Shown here: piece after piece, positions 17,782 to 26,226 of the stretch | Numbering within the stretch: the first letter of the stretch is position 1 | How the letters are laid out: the number at the start of each line of letters is the position of its first letter | Assembly (NCBI GenBank): GCA_036563645.1 | Contig: DATCMA010000029.1 | Location: 1-64,000, forward strand | Reading direction: 5' to 3' | DNA from: DATCMA01 sp036563645 | Lineage (GTDB): Bacteria; Actinomycetota; Actinomycetes; Mycobacteriales; Micromonosporaceae | Length of the DNA stretch: 64,000 nt | Notes under the pieces: model-generated | What the model was told of the DNA's origin: nothing | Database searches by the model: none | Seen by the model: only the letters and a program-made list of their open reading frames with translations | Translations under genes and position numbers: made by a program

Positions 17782-18681
17782 ATGACTGACGACCGTGCGG
17801 CACGAGCCGATCTCGGCCCGGGTGAGCCCGCCCCGCCCGGGCCACGCTTGTCCCCTTCGTCCTCCTCCTCGACTGAGCCGCCCGCTGGTGGGGGCGCCGC
17901 AGCTGAGTCTCCGGCTGGTGCGGGCGCCGCGCCGCTCCCCGCGGAGCTCGCGCCCGTCGCCGAGGAGGTGTTCGGCGACCGTCTGCCCCTCGCCGTCACG
18001 TACGCGGACTTTCTCGCGAGCGAAGGGGTCGTCCGCGGGCTGGTCGGTCCGCGGGAAGGTCCCCGGATGTGGGACCGCCACCTGCTCAACTGCGCAGTCG
18101 TCGCGGAGCTGCTGCCCGCGCGGGCCACGGTGATCGACGTGGGCTCCGGGGCCGGGCTGCCCGGCCTCGTGCTGGCGATCGCCCGTCCCGATCTGTCGAT
18201 CACATTGGTGGAGTCGATGGCCCGCCGCACCGCGTTCTTGGCCGAAGCGATCGCCCTCCTCGGACTTGAGGACCACGTCGCGGTGGTGCGGGGCCGCGCG
18301 GAGGAGCCGGCGACCCGGCGGCTCCTCACCCCCGCCGACATCGTGACCGCGCGCGCGGTCGCGTCGCTCGACCGGCTCGCTGAGTGGTGCCTTCCGCTCA
18401 CCAAGCTCGGTGGGCGTGTGCTCGCGTTCAAGGGCGCCTCGGCGGCGGAGGAGGTCGCGGCGCATCGTGACGTAATCAATCGCTGCGGTGGTGGCGACCC
18501 GATCGTTAAGTGCTGCGGGGTCGGCATGATCGACCCGCCGACGACGATCGTGGAGATAGTGAAGGAACGCGACGTCGTACCAGCACGAGGACGGTCGCCT
18601 CGGAAGGCGGCCGGTTCGGGCCGCCACACCCCCAGGGACGGGAGGAGGAGGCCCGGACGCGGCAGATCGCGGAGGGGCTGA
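17782..18681 (+). CDS. rsmG: 16S rRNA (guanine527-N7)-methyltransferase
   Basis: RsmG methylates G527 of 16S rRNA with S-adenosylmethionine; loss causes low-level streptomycin resistance in other bacteria. The Rossmann SAM motif is VIDVGSGAGLPGLVLAIARPD, preceded by MWDRHLLNCAVVAELLP. The 299-residue protein is longer than usual: it has a Pro/Ser/Ala-rich leader of about 55 residues and a basic tail (ARGRSPRKAAGSGRHT onward). ATG at 17782 lies 7 bp after jag, so the two are one operon. Confidence 0.93.
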   Translation: MTDDRAARADLGPGEPAPPGPRLSPSSSSSTEPPAGGGAAAESPAGAGAAPLPAELAPVAEEVFGDRLPLAVTYADFLASEGVVRGLVGPREGPRMWDRHLLNCAVVAELLPARATVIDVGSGAGLPGLVLAIARPDLSITLVESMARRTAFLAEAIALLGLEDHVAVVRGRAEEPATRRLLTPADIVTARAVASLDRLAEWCLPLTKLGGRVLAFKGASAAEEVAAHRDVINRCGGGDPIVKCCGVGMIDPPTTIVEIVKERDVVPARGRSPRKAAGSGRHTPRDGRRRPGRGRSRRG

Positions 18682-20385
18682 ATGAGTGAGCGGGGAACGC
18701 CGAACATCGGCTCCCCGGCGCGTCCCGATCATGGATCGGCGCGCAGTGTTCGACCCACGGGGGTCGGATGGCCGCCGGAGGTGCCGCCACGGCTCGGTGG
18801 TGCGCTGCCGCATCTCGGCGGCTTTCTTGTATATGTCGTCCCATCTTCGGATGCTGATCGGGATCCTGTGGCCGATCCCCATGGCCTTCGCCGCCCATCA
18901 GCCGTAGGCTGGCCGCGCGTCGATAGTGTGGATCGGATAGCGCTGGATGGAGAGGCGTCATCGCGACCGCTCTCCGGCGCGTACGCGACAGCCGATAGCG
19001 CGGACGGCAGCGCTGCCGGTGCTGACCCATCTGACGTGGGCAGGGATGACACGGTGCAGGACTACGGCAGGTACGACGAGTCAGGGCTGAGCGTCGGCGG
19101 GCACTCCGCTCCGGCCTCTGTTTCACGTGAAACCGACGACGGTGACCGCACACCCTGGCGACCCCATGAGGGCTGGGCCACCGCTGGCTCCGGGCATTAC
19201 CCCTCAGCGTCTCGCCCGCGGGTCGGCAGTGGCTACGTCGGGCGCGCTCCGGCACCCCGCCCCGCTCACCCCGATGACCAACGGGGGTATCCGGCGCAGC
19301 CGGGTGTCATGCCCGATGGTCGTCCCGAGGTCACGCACTATCCCGCTCACGGATCGGCGCCCGCGCAGGGGCACGTCGGATTCGCTACCGTGCCGCAACC
19401 GGCATCTCACACTGCGTATCGCGACACGCCGACAGGATCCCCGGTGTCTTCGCCGCCAGAAGCCGCGGGGGACGGATACGTTTCACGTGAAACTCCGTCG
19501 CGTGAGGAGGAAGACCCACCGTTGGCTATGGAGGCGTTGCGCGCCGTGCAGATTTTGAATCCGACTGGCGAGGTGACGATGCCCCGTCCGCCTCGCACAC
19601 GGCTGATCTGTGTGGCGAATCAGAAAGGCGGCGTAGGCAAGACCACCACAACGGTCAACCTGTCCGTGGCGCTCGCGCTGCATGGCAACCGGGTGCTCGT
19701 CATCGATCTGGATCCTCAGGGCAACGCCTCGACCGGCTTGAACGTGCCCCACCACGCCGGCGTGCCCAACATCTACGACTGTCTGATCAACGACGTGCCG
19801 CTCGCCGATGTCACCCAGGCCGTGGAGGGGATTCCCAACCTGTGGTGCGCGCCCGCGACGATCGACCTCGCCGGTGCGGAGATCGAGCTGGTCTCGGTCG
19901 TGGCCCGGGAGTCGCGCCTCGCTCGGGCGATCGCGGCCTACCCAGGCGAGCTGGACTATGTGTTCATCGACTGCCCGCCCTCCTTGGGGCTCCTCACGGT
20001 GAACGCTCTCGTGGCGGCCCAAGAGGTGCTAATTCCGATTCAGTGCGAGTACTACGCGCTGGAGGGGCTCAACCAGCTCCTCAACAACATCAACCTGGTC
20101 AAGCAGCACCTCAATCCCCACCTCGAGGTCTCCACGATCCTGCTGACCATGTACGACCGGCGGACCCGACTCGCCGACGCCGTGGAGCAGGACGTCCGGA
20201 ACCACTTCGGCGACAAGGTGCTCCAGGCCGTCATTCCTCGGAATGTGCGGGTGTCGGAGGCGCCGAGCTACGGCCAGTCGGTGATGACCTACGATCCCGC
20301 TTCGCGAGGCGCCATGAGCTACTTCGAGGCGGCTCAGGAACTCGCGATGCGGGGAATCCCAGCGACCCTTGGTCGCAACGCGTAA
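18682..20385 (+). CDS. parA: Chromosome-partitioning ATPase ParA (Soj)
   Basis: This Walker-type ATPase moves the ParB-parS origin complex. The deviant Walker A KGGVGKTT is at 315-322, with DLDPQGNAS and FIDCPPSLG following. The ATPase core occupies residues 305-567. The first ~300 residues are a low-complexity Gly/Pro/Asp/Ser-rich extension that includes two parS sites read as VSRET. The true start is uncertain. ATG 18682 abuts the rsmG stop and the frame is open throughout, but TTG 19522 (then ATG 19528) has AGGAGG 11 nt upstream and would give a 287-residue protein of normal Soj size. In that case 18682-19521 is a parS-bearing leader. Confidence 0.9.
   Translation: MSERGTPNIGSPARPDHGSARSVRPTGVGWPPEVPPRLGGALPHLGGFLVYVVPSSDADRDPVADPHGLRRPSAVGWPRVDSVDRIALDGEASSRPLSGAYATADSADGSAAGADPSDVGRDDTVQDYGRYDESGLSVGGHSAPASVSRETDDGDRTPWRPHEGWATAGSGHYPSASRPRVGSGYVGRAPAPRPAHPDDQRGYPAQPGVMPDGRPEVTHYPAHGSAPAQGHVGFATVPQPASHTAYRDTPTGSPVSSPPEAAGDGYVSRETPSREEEDPPLAMEALRAVQILNPTGEVTMPRPPRTRLICVANQKGGVGKTTTTVNLSVALALHGNRVLVIDLDPQGNASTGLNVPHHAGVPNIYDCLINDVPLADVTQAVEGIPNLWCAPATIDLAGAEIELVSVVARESRLARAIAAYPGELDYVFIDCPPSLGLLTVNALVAAQEVLIPIQCEYYALEGLNQLLNNINLVKQHLNPHLEVSTILLTMYDRRTRLADAVEQDVRNHFGDKVLQAVIPRNVRVSEAPSYGQSVMTYDPASRGAMSYFEAAQELAMRGIPATLGRNA
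19120..19133. promoter_or_regulatory. parS site 1
   Basis: Perfect 14-bp palindrome GTTTCACGTGAAAC, the ParB binding site. It lies in the parA 5' extension and is read in frame as VSRET. Confidence 0.95.
19480..19493. promoter_or_regulatory. parS site 2
   Basis: Perfect GTTTCACGTGAAAC in the parA 5' extension, again in frame as VSRET, and 29 bp before the candidate internal TTG start. ParB bound here could affect expression of the short ParA form. Confidence 0.95.
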
Positions 20386-20409
20386 GGACATGACGGCGGG
20401 AGGCGTGGG

Positions 20410-21450
20410 ATGAAGAACCGTCCGCGGGGCGGGCTTGGTCGAGGGCTTGGCGCGCTGATCCCCACCGCTCCGGTCGCGGGGGCGGCGGCCGCCACGGTTG
20501 GTCTGACGGTGGCCCAGCCGCCAGCTGCGCCAGCGGTGACGCCACCGGCGCAGGCGACCGAGTCCACCGCTCCCCCGGCTGCCCCGGACGCTGCCGCCTC
20601 GCCGGCCGAGCAGCCGAACCTCGCGCCGGTGCCGGGGGCGCGCTTCACCGAGATTCCGGTGAGCGCGATCGTTCCCAACCCCAAGCAGCCGCGTCAGGTC
20701 TTCGACGAGGACGCCCTCGAGGAGCTCAAGGCCTCTATCCAGGAGGTCGGCTTCTTGCAGCCGATCGTGGTGCGGCCGTTGGACGGCGAGCGGTACGAGC
20801 TCGTCATGGGGGAACGGCGGTGGCGGGCGGCTCAGGCACTCGGCCGGGAGACGATCCCCGCCATCGTGCGGGAGACCCGCGACGAGGACATGCTCCGCGA
20901 CGCGCTGCTGGAAAACATCCACCGCGTCAACCTCAACCCCCTCGAAGAGGCGGCTGCGTACCAGCAGCTGCTCGAGGAGTTCGGCGTCACGCACGAGGAG
21001 TTGGCCCGTCGGATCGGGCGGAGTCGGCCGCAGATTTCCAACACGATTCGGCTGCTCAACCTCCCCCCGTCGGTGCAGCGACGGGTGGCCGCTGGCGTGC
21101 TCTCGGCGGGGCATGCCCGCGCGTTGCTCGGTCTGGACGACCCGGAGCAACAGGAGGCGCTCGCGCTGCGCATCGTCGCCGAAGGGCTGTCGGTGCGCGC
21201 GACGGAAGAACTCGTCGCGATGACCCTCGCGGAGGGCTCCCCCAAGAAGACCGCACCGAAACGGCGTCCGAAGCCGCACTCGCCCGCGTTGGCGGAGCTC
21301 GCCGAGCGCCTGTCCGAGCGGTTTGACACCCGGGTCAAGGTCGACATCGGCCGGAACAAAGGCAAGATCACGATTGAGTTCGCGACCGTGGACGACCTGG
21401 AGCGGATCGTCAGCATCATCGGCGTGGACCATCGACGGTCGGACGACTAG
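20410..21450 (+). CDS. parB: Chromosome-partitioning protein ParB
   Basis: This CTPase clamp loads at parS and spreads over the origin region. It has 346 residues. The ParA-contact motif GLGRGLGALIP is at the N-terminus (8-18), followed by an Ala/Pro linker. The CTP-binding domain has GERRWRA (134-140) and ENIHRVNLNPLEEA. The helix-turn-helix (ARRIGRSRPQISNTIRLLNLP) begins near 199, and a C-terminal dimerisation domain ends in TVDDLERIVSIIG. The gene starts 24 bp after parA and is followed by a strong hairpin. Confidence 0.97.
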   Translation: MKNRPRGGLGRGLGALIPTAPVAGAAAATVGLTVAQPPAAPAVTPPAQATESTAPPAAPDAAASPAEQPNLAPVPGARFTEIPVSAIVPNPKQPRQVFDEDALEELKASIQEVGFLQPIVVRPLDGERYELVMGERRWRAAQALGRETIPAIVRETRDEDMLRDALLENIHRVNLNPLEEAAAYQQLLEEFGVTHEELARRIGRSRPQISNTIRLLNLPPSVQRRVAAGVLSAGHARALLGLDDPEQQEALALRIVAEGLSVRATEELVAMTLAEGSPKKTAPKRRPKPHSPALAELAERLSERFDTRVKVDIGRNKGKITIEFATVDDLERIVSIIGVDHRRSDD

Positions 21451-21465
21451 CCCGTCGCAGGCGGC

Positions 21466-21500
21466 AACGGCCGGGTCGCGGTATCCGCGATCCGGCCGTT
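21466..21500 (+). terminator. Intrinsic terminator after parB
   Basis: A 35-nt hairpin: AACGGCCGG pairs with CCGGCCGTT, then a G-U pair, then TCGCGG with CCGCGA around a TAT loop, giving 16 stacked pairs. It is followed by TTTGTCGTGTCC rather than a full T tract. It begins 15 bp after the parB stop. Confidence 0.8.
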
Positions 21501-21585
21501 TGTCGTGTCCGGCCCTCTCCTCCCCCTCCAGTCGGGCGCGAGGCCGACAGCGCCTCCTCGCCGCCGAGAGGCCCGCGGCGTCCCC

Positions 21586-21599
21586 GTTTCACGTGAAAC
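21586..21599. promoter_or_regulatory. parS site 3
   Basis: Perfect GTTTCACGTGAAAC in the non-coding gap after parB. The gap 21501-21962 otherwise shows no convincing gene; its open frames on both strands are explained by high GC and palindromic parS sequence. Confidence 0.95.
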
Positions 21600-21619
21600 C
21601 TCGCCCAATGGGGACGCCG

Positions 21620-21633
21620 GTTTCACGTGAAAC
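21620..21633. promoter_or_regulatory. parS site 4
   Basis: Perfect GTTTCACGTGAAAC, only 20 bp from the end of site 3, so two ParB dimers could load side by side. Confidence 0.95.
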
Positions 21634-21786
21634 GGGGACGGTTCTCCGATGGGCGCGGGCGGCGGCCGTCGGCGACCGAGTGCGAACCGTGGCGACGCTG
21701 GGGACGGTGACGCGTCCGCCGGCGAGCGGGCGTCACGTCCCTCAAATTCGGGGTGTCGCCGGCAGGAGCGGCACGGCTCCGCCGTG

Positions 21787-21800
21787 GTTTCACGTGAAAC
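21787..21800. promoter_or_regulatory. parS site 5
   Basis: Perfect GTTTCACGTGAAAC, 153 bp beyond site 4 and about 9 kb from oriC. The five sites span 2.7 kb around parAB. Confidence 0.95.
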
Positions 21801-21975
21801 GCCGGCGAAGCTCGGGCGGGTGCCCGCGACCCCGCGACCATGACCCTTGCGAGCGTGCGCGGCGACCCTCGCGAGCCGGGACGGCGCCTCCCTCTCCAGA
21901 GTGAGCCGGGAGGATGCGTACCGTGGCCCGAAATGAGGACGGACAGGCTGCAACAACTCGATTAGGGTCGGCGAC

Positions 21976-22833
21976 GTGTCGCACAACCCTGGCTCTCTCC
22001 CGAGTTTCACGAGATGGCCCTCGTTTCCCTTCGAGGGCGACCTGCGAATTCGGCCGTTGAATGAGCCAGTCGCGGTCGAGCCGCCGCGCAAGGGTGAGGA
22101 TCCGTCGGAGTGCGCCTCCTGCACCGCGCCCGACGAGGCGTACATCTGGGTCAACGACCGCTGGCGGGTGCGCGCGCCGGATCGACCGAGCGGGCTCCCG
22201 GTCGTGTTGATCCTCGAATCGCGCTCCCACCTCGACTTGGGCGACCTGTCCAACCGGCTCGCCGCCGAGCTGGGGGTCATGACGGTCCGACTCGAGCGGG
22301 CGATCCGCTCGCTCGAGGGTGTCGCGCGCGTGCACGTGAACCGCTGGGGCGACAGCTCCGCCCACCTGCACCTGTGGTTCCTGGCGCGACCCTATGGGCG
22401 GCTGCAACTGCGCGGCACGTTCCTCCCCCTCTGGGACAGCATCTTGCCCCCCATCCCCGAAGACCAGTGGCGGGAGAATCTCGCCTGGGTCGCGGCGTGG
22501 CTCGCGGAGTTTGACGGACGCGCGCTGGCGGAACCACCACGGATCGACTGGAAGGCGCCGTCGAAGCTGAGCACCGACGTCGACGAGATCTCCCGGCGGC
22601 TCGCCGCTGATGACAACCCCGACGCCGACGTCGCGCACGAGGGCGATGGTGATGACGCCCGCGGCGCGGACCGCGCCGACGGGAGTCGCGGCGACGGTCA
22701 GGACGCGTCAGCGGCGCAGTCAGCGGGGACGTCAGCGGCGGCGCCGAAGGTGCCAACCCCGCGAGGCGCGCCCCAGGAGGAGGCGACCGCTCCCTCGTCG
22801 ACGCCGGCGCCCCCGTCCGGGCGCGCGACGTAG
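21976..22833 (+). CDS. HIT-like superfamily protein
   Basis: The 285-residue protein has a CASC pair (Cys46, Cys49) followed by a HIT-like fold: WVNDRWRVRAPDRPSGLPVVLILESRSHLDLGDL, then VARVHVNRWGDSSAHLHLWFLARP. HIT hydrolases and transferases use His-x-His-x-His; here the run is His130-Leu-His132-Leu-Trp134, so the third His is replaced, as I recall for a group of actinobacterial proteins near parB. The last ~80 residues are acidic, Ala/Asp-rich and disordered. GTG at 21976 lies 7 nt after a -10-like TAGGGT (21963-21968) with no ribosome-binding site, so a leaderless transcript is likely. The substrate is unknown. Confidence 0.75.
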   Translation: MSHNPGSLPSFTRWPSFPFEGDLRIRPLNEPVAVEPPRKGEDPSECASCTAPDEAYIWVNDRWRVRAPDRPSGLPVVLILESRSHLDLGDLSNRLAAELGVMTVRLERAIRSLEGVARVHVNRWGDSSAHLHLWFLARPYGRLQLRGTFLPLWDSILPPIPEDQWRENLAWVAAWLAEFDGRALAEPPRIDWKAPSKLSTDVDEISRRLAADDNPDADVAHEGDGDDARGADRADGSRGDGQDASAAQSAGTSAAAPKVPTPRGAPQEEATAPSSTPAPPSGRAT

Positions 22834-22867
22834 TGGTCGTCGGCCTGAATTCGCGTCGTACCCGAGG

Positions 22868-22913
22868 CGCGTGTCACCGGCCGCCGCGCGACTGCGCTGG
22901 CCGGTGACACGCG
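22868..22913. terminator. Bidirectional hairpin terminator between convergent genes
   Basis: CGCGTGTCACCGGCC (22868-22882) pairs perfectly over 15 bp with GGCCGGTGACACGCG (22899-22913), with a 16-nt loop. It lies between the convergent HIT-like gene and ddl, and neither side has a T tract. Confidence 0.7.
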
Positions 22914-22934
22914 TGGGGACAACGGGCGGGACGC

Positions 22935-23927
22935 CTAGCTCCCCCGCTGCGCCGCCCGGGCGACGAGCGTGGCGAGCAGCTTGCCGAAATCCAGACCCGC
23001 CGCCTGCACGGCCAGCGGCAGCAACGACGTCTCCGTCATCCCGGGCGCCACGTTGACTTCGAGCACGTGGGGCTTCCCGTCGGCGTCGACGATCAGGTCG
23101 ACGCGCGACAGGTCTCGGAGCCCGAGCGCGTTGTGCGCGGCGATCGCGGTCTCCGCCACCGTGGCCGCCACATCCGGGGCGAGCCGGGCTGGCGCGTGCC
23201 ACGTGGTGAGGCCAGCGGTGTAGCGGGCGGCGTAGTCGTAGACCCCGTTGCGTGGGACGATCTCCACGGCCGGCAACGCCTGCGGCCCGTCGCCGAGGTC
23301 GACCACGCTCACGGCGACATCCATACCGGACACGTACCGTTCGACCAGCGCTGTCGAGTGGTAGGAGAAGCAGCCGACCATCGCGGCGGGCAGCTCCGAG
23401 ACGTCGCGGACGACCGCGGCGCCGAGCCCAGAGCCACCCTGAGCGGGCTTCACCATCAGCGGCAGGCCGAGCCGGTCGGCGATGCGCCCCAAGACGGCGG
23501 CCGCGCCGAGTTCGGAGAACCGGTCATGGGGCAACGCCACCCAATCCGGAGTCGGGATACCGGCTTCACGGAGCACCGTCTTGGCGGATGGCTTGTCCCA
23601 GGCGAGCCGGGCGGAGCGGGCGTCGCAGCCCACGTAGGGGATGTCGTAGAGGTCGAGCACGCCACGGAGGGATCCATCCTCGCCGGTCGCGCCGTGCAGC
23701 GCGATGACGACCGCGTCCGGTGGATCGGCCTCGATGGTGGGCAGGAGGGTCGCGTCGGCGTCGCGGAGCTCAGCGTGGATGCCAAACGCGCGGAGCGCGT
23801 CGAGGACCCGCCGACCGGAGCGGAGCGACACCTCGCGCTCGTACGACAGACCACCGGCGAGAACGAGAACGTGAAGATCGGACGGCGAGGTCGGACCAGT
23901 CGAAAGCGTGCTCATGGGCGGAATCAT
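22935..23927 (-). CDS. ddl: D-alanine--D-alanine ligase
   Basis: This ATP-grasp enzyme makes the D-Ala-D-Ala dipeptide of peptidoglycan. It has 330 residues. It shows LVLAGGLSYEREVSLRSG (N-domain), IALHGATGEDGSLRG (substrate and phosphate loop), MVKPAQGGSGLGAAVV (ATP grasp) and DLIVDADGKPHVLEVNVAPGMTETSL (metal ligands). These are those of a Ddl-type ligase. The ATG overlaps the upstream aminotransferase stop by 4 nt, so the two are coupled. Confidence 0.93.
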   Translation of the reverse strand: MIPPMSTLSTGPTSPSDLHVLVLAGGLSYEREVSLRSGRRVLDALRAFGIHAELRDADATLLPTIEADPPDAVVIALHGATGEDGSLRGVLDLYDIPYVGCDARSARLAWDKPSAKTVLREAGIPTPDWVALPHDRFSELGAAAVLGRIADRLGLPLMVKPAQGGSGLGAAVVRDVSELPAAMVGCFSYHSTALVERYVSGMDVAVSVVDLGDGPQALPAVEIVPRNGVYDYAARYTAGLTTWHAPARLAPDVAATVAETAIAAHNALGLRDLSRVDLIVDADGKPHVLEVNVAPGMTETSLLPLAVQAAGLDFGKLLATLVARAAQRGS

Positions 23928-25240
23928 GCCAAGTCCGGGCCGGGGGCGTCGGCGCCGGCCACACCACGCCGCCGGCCGACCGGACCCCGCACGGCGCCGA
24001 AGACCTGGCGCATCGCGATCTCCTGCTCCATCACGCTCGCGAGCCGCCGGATTCCTTCGCGGATCCGGTCCGGCGGCGGGAAGGAGAAGTTCAAGCGCAT
24101 GTAGCCGGTGCCGTTGCCGTCGGCGTAGAAGCCGGTCCCCGGCACGTACGCGACGCGGGCGGCGATGGCGCGGGGCAGCATCGCCTTGGCATCCAGCCCG
24201 TCAGGGAGGGTGGCCCAGACGAAGAGTCCGCCACCCGGGCGGGTCCAGGACGTCCCCGGGGGCATGAGGTCCTCGAGCGCGTCGAGCATGGCGTCACGCC
24301 GCTCGCGGTAGATCTCGCGGTAGGTCTTGAGCTGCTCGCGCCACGGCATCTTGGCGAGGTAGGTGGCGACCGCCGCCTGGGCGAACGCGCTGGGACAGAG
24401 GATCTGCGCCTCGCTCGCCATGACGAGCTTGTCGCGGACCGCGTGCGGCGCGAGGATCCACCCGACCCGCAGCCCGGGAGCGAACGTCTTGGAGAAGGTG
24501 CTGACGTAGAAGACTCCGGAGCGGCGCCGCGCCCGCAGCGGCAGCGGCACCTCCCCGTCGAAGCTCAGTTGGCTGTACGGGTCGTCCTCGATGACCAGCA
24601 GGCCGGCGCGCTCGCAGATGTCGAGTACCCGCTCCCGCCGTTCGTCGGTCATCGTGACCCCGGTCGGGTTCTGGAACGTCGGGATCGTGTAGAGGAACTT
24701 CGCCCGGCGCCCGGAGCGCGCCACATCCGTGATCGCCTCTTCCAGCGCTTCCGGGATGAGCCCGTCGTCGTCCATGGGGACGTGCACCACCTGCGCCTGG
24801 GCGGCTTGGAACACGCCGAGCGCGCCGACGTAGGTGGGGCCCTCGGCGAGCACCACGTCACCAGGGTCGAGGAAGAGCCGGGCGAGGAGGTCGAGCGCCT
24901 GCTGGCCGCCGACGGTGACCACCACGTCCTCCGGGGAGGCTCCGGTGCTCACGTCGATTCCCGAGAGCGCCATCAGCTCGCAGATCCGCTCGCGCAGCTC
25001 GAGCGTGCCCTGCCCGATGCCGTACTGCAGCGTGGTCGCCCCGAACTCGCTGGCGAGCTGGCTCAGCATCTCCCCGACGGCGTCCAGCGGGAGGGCGCTG
25101 ACGTACGGCGAGCCACCGGCGAGCGACACGACCTCAGGGCGACTGGCGACGGCGAAGAGCGCTCGGATCTCCGAGGCGGTCATGCCCCGCACCCGTCGCG
25201 CGTAGCGGTCGGTGTAGTCGTCGAGTGTCGTGCCGGTCAT
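23924..25240 (-). CDS. PLP-dependent aminotransferase, class I/II
   Basis: The 438-residue fold-type I enzyme begins with a short arm (YTDRYARRVRGMTASEIRALFAVASRPEVVSLAGGSP) typical of the 2-aminoadipate aminotransferase/ARO8 group. The cofactor lysine is in YVSTFSKTFAPGLRVGWI, with VIEDDPYSQLSF upstream for the pyridine Asp-Tyr and MRLNFSFPPPDRIREGI near the end for the substrate Arg. There is no GntR domain, so it is not a MocR regulator. Coupling to ddl suggests an amino-acid supply role for the cell wall, but the substrate cannot be told from sequence. Confidence 0.88.
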   Translation of the reverse strand: MTGTTLDDYTDRYARRVRGMTASEIRALFAVASRPEVVSLAGGSPYVSALPLDAVGEMLSQLASEFGATTLQYGIGQGTLELRERICELMALSGIDVSTGASPEDVVVTVGGQQALDLLARLFLDPGDVVLAEGPTYVGALGVFQAAQAQVVHVPMDDDGLIPEALEEAITDVARSGRRAKFLYTIPTFQNPTGVTMTDERRERVLDICERAGLLVIEDDPYSQLSFDGEVPLPLRARRRSGVFYVSTFSKTFAPGLRVGWILAPHAVRDKLVMASEAQILCPSAFAQAAVATYLAKMPWREQLKTYREIYRERRDAMLDALEDLMPPGTSWTRPGGGLFVWATLPDGLDAKAMLPRAIAARVAYVPGTGFYADGNGTGYMRLNFSFPPPDRIREGIRRLASVMEQEIAMRQVFGAVRGPVGRRRGVAGADAPGPDLA

Positions 25241-25509
25241 ACGATCACCTCGCTAGGACGTCCCACGCGATCCGTGCCGGCGCCGGTGACGGCAGGAGTA
25301 CTGATTCGGTTGATCGTAGACCGGCTGGTCATGCTGTGGGCTGAACTTTGCGCGACGACTCACATTGCGGACGGCGGTATCCCCCCGTCTGGTCGGACTC
25401 TCCCTCACCGTGCCGCCTCCGACGTACGATCCGTGATGGGCGTGGGGCGGCGCGGTGCGAGACCTGCGGTGTTTCGACGCTCTGTCCGGTCTGCTGTGGG
25501 GATGCGCCG

Positions 25510-26175
25510 ATGTCGCGACGGTTAGTCAGTCTGACGCTCGACACGCTCGAGGACTTGCCGCGCGCGTGCCGTCGGTGCGTTTTCTGGGAGCTGGACCCGG
25601 TATCGGCAGAGCGGGCCTGCGCGGCGGGTGATCCTGGCCTGGAGAAGGAAGCGTGGGTGTCGCGCACCCTCCTCGAATGGGGGTCGTGCGGCAAGCTCGT
25701 GTACGTCGACGGGGTGCCCGCGGGGTTCGTCATGTACGCGCCGCCGGCGTACGTGCCGCGGTCCTTGGCCTTCCCCACCTCCCCGATCTCCGCGGACGCG
25801 GTGGTGTTGATGACCGCGCACATCCTGCCCGCCTTCGCCGGCGGAGGGCTCGGTCGCATGCTGGTGCAGGGGGTGGCGCGCGACCTGACCAAGCGCGGCA
25901 TCAAGGCGGTGGAGGCGTTCGGCGACGCCAAGTTCGGGGATCCGGTCGAGGGAGAGGGCGAGCAGACCTGCGTCGCCCCCGCGGATTTCTTCCTCGCCGT
26001 CGGGTTCAAGACCGTCCGGCACCACCCCCGCTACCCGCGGCTTCGCCTCGAATTGCGCACCGCGCTCTCGTGGCGCTCGGATGTCGAGTACGCGTTGGAG
26101 AAGCTGCTCGGGTCGATGAGCCCGGAGGCGCTGCTCCGTCCGGTCCGGCCGGCGACTCGGACGACCGCGCTGTGA
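25510..26175 (+). CDS. GNAT family acetyltransferase
   Basis: The protein has 221 residues. The acetyl-CoA site is seen in LMTAHILPAFAGGGLGRMLVQGVARDLTKRGIKAVEAFGD (Q/R-x-x-G-x-G/A region). It starts MSRRLVSLTLDTLEDLPRACRRCVFWELDP, with a Cys-rich FWELDP segment seen in a conserved actinobacterial GNAT subgroup encoded near parB/trxA. ATG at 25510 is preferred. The frame extends upstream to 25348 with only a TTG start and a CxxC-CPVC-like run that may be chance. The acceptor substrate is unknown. It converges on the amidase gene. Confidence 0.85.
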   Translation: MSRRLVSLTLDTLEDLPRACRRCVFWELDPVSAERACAAGDPGLEKEAWVSRTLLEWGSCGKLVYVDGVPAGFVMYAPPAYVPRSLAFPTSPISADAVVLMTAHILPAFAGGGLGRMLVQGVARDLTKRGIKAVEAFGDAKFGDPVEGEGEQTCVAPADFFLAVGFKTVRHHPRYPRLRLELRTALSWRSDVEYALEKLLGSMSPEALLRPVRPATRTTAL

Positions 26176-26205
26176 CCGACCGAGGACACGCTCGACCAAC
26201 CCCGC

Positions 26206-26222
26206 CGGCGACGGCGTCGCCG
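26206..26222. terminator. Short hairpin between convergent genes
   Basis: CGGCGAC (26206-26212) and GTCGCCG (26216-26222) pair around GGC in the 51-bp gap between the convergent GNAT and amidase genes. Confidence 0.4.
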
Positions 26223-26226
26223 TCCG

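Noticed and set aside
17755..19255. Two long minus-strand frames opposite rsmG and the parA extension
   Set aside because: No recognisable domains; rsmG and the ParA core are clear on the + strand. One frame begins with natural-looking sequence near 18880, but there is no support for it.
25348..25509. N-terminal extension of the GNAT protein with a CxxC and CPVC run
   Set aside because: The only in-frame start is a TTG without a ribosome-binding site and the preceding residues look non-coding; ATG 25510 is better. The Cys pattern may be chance.
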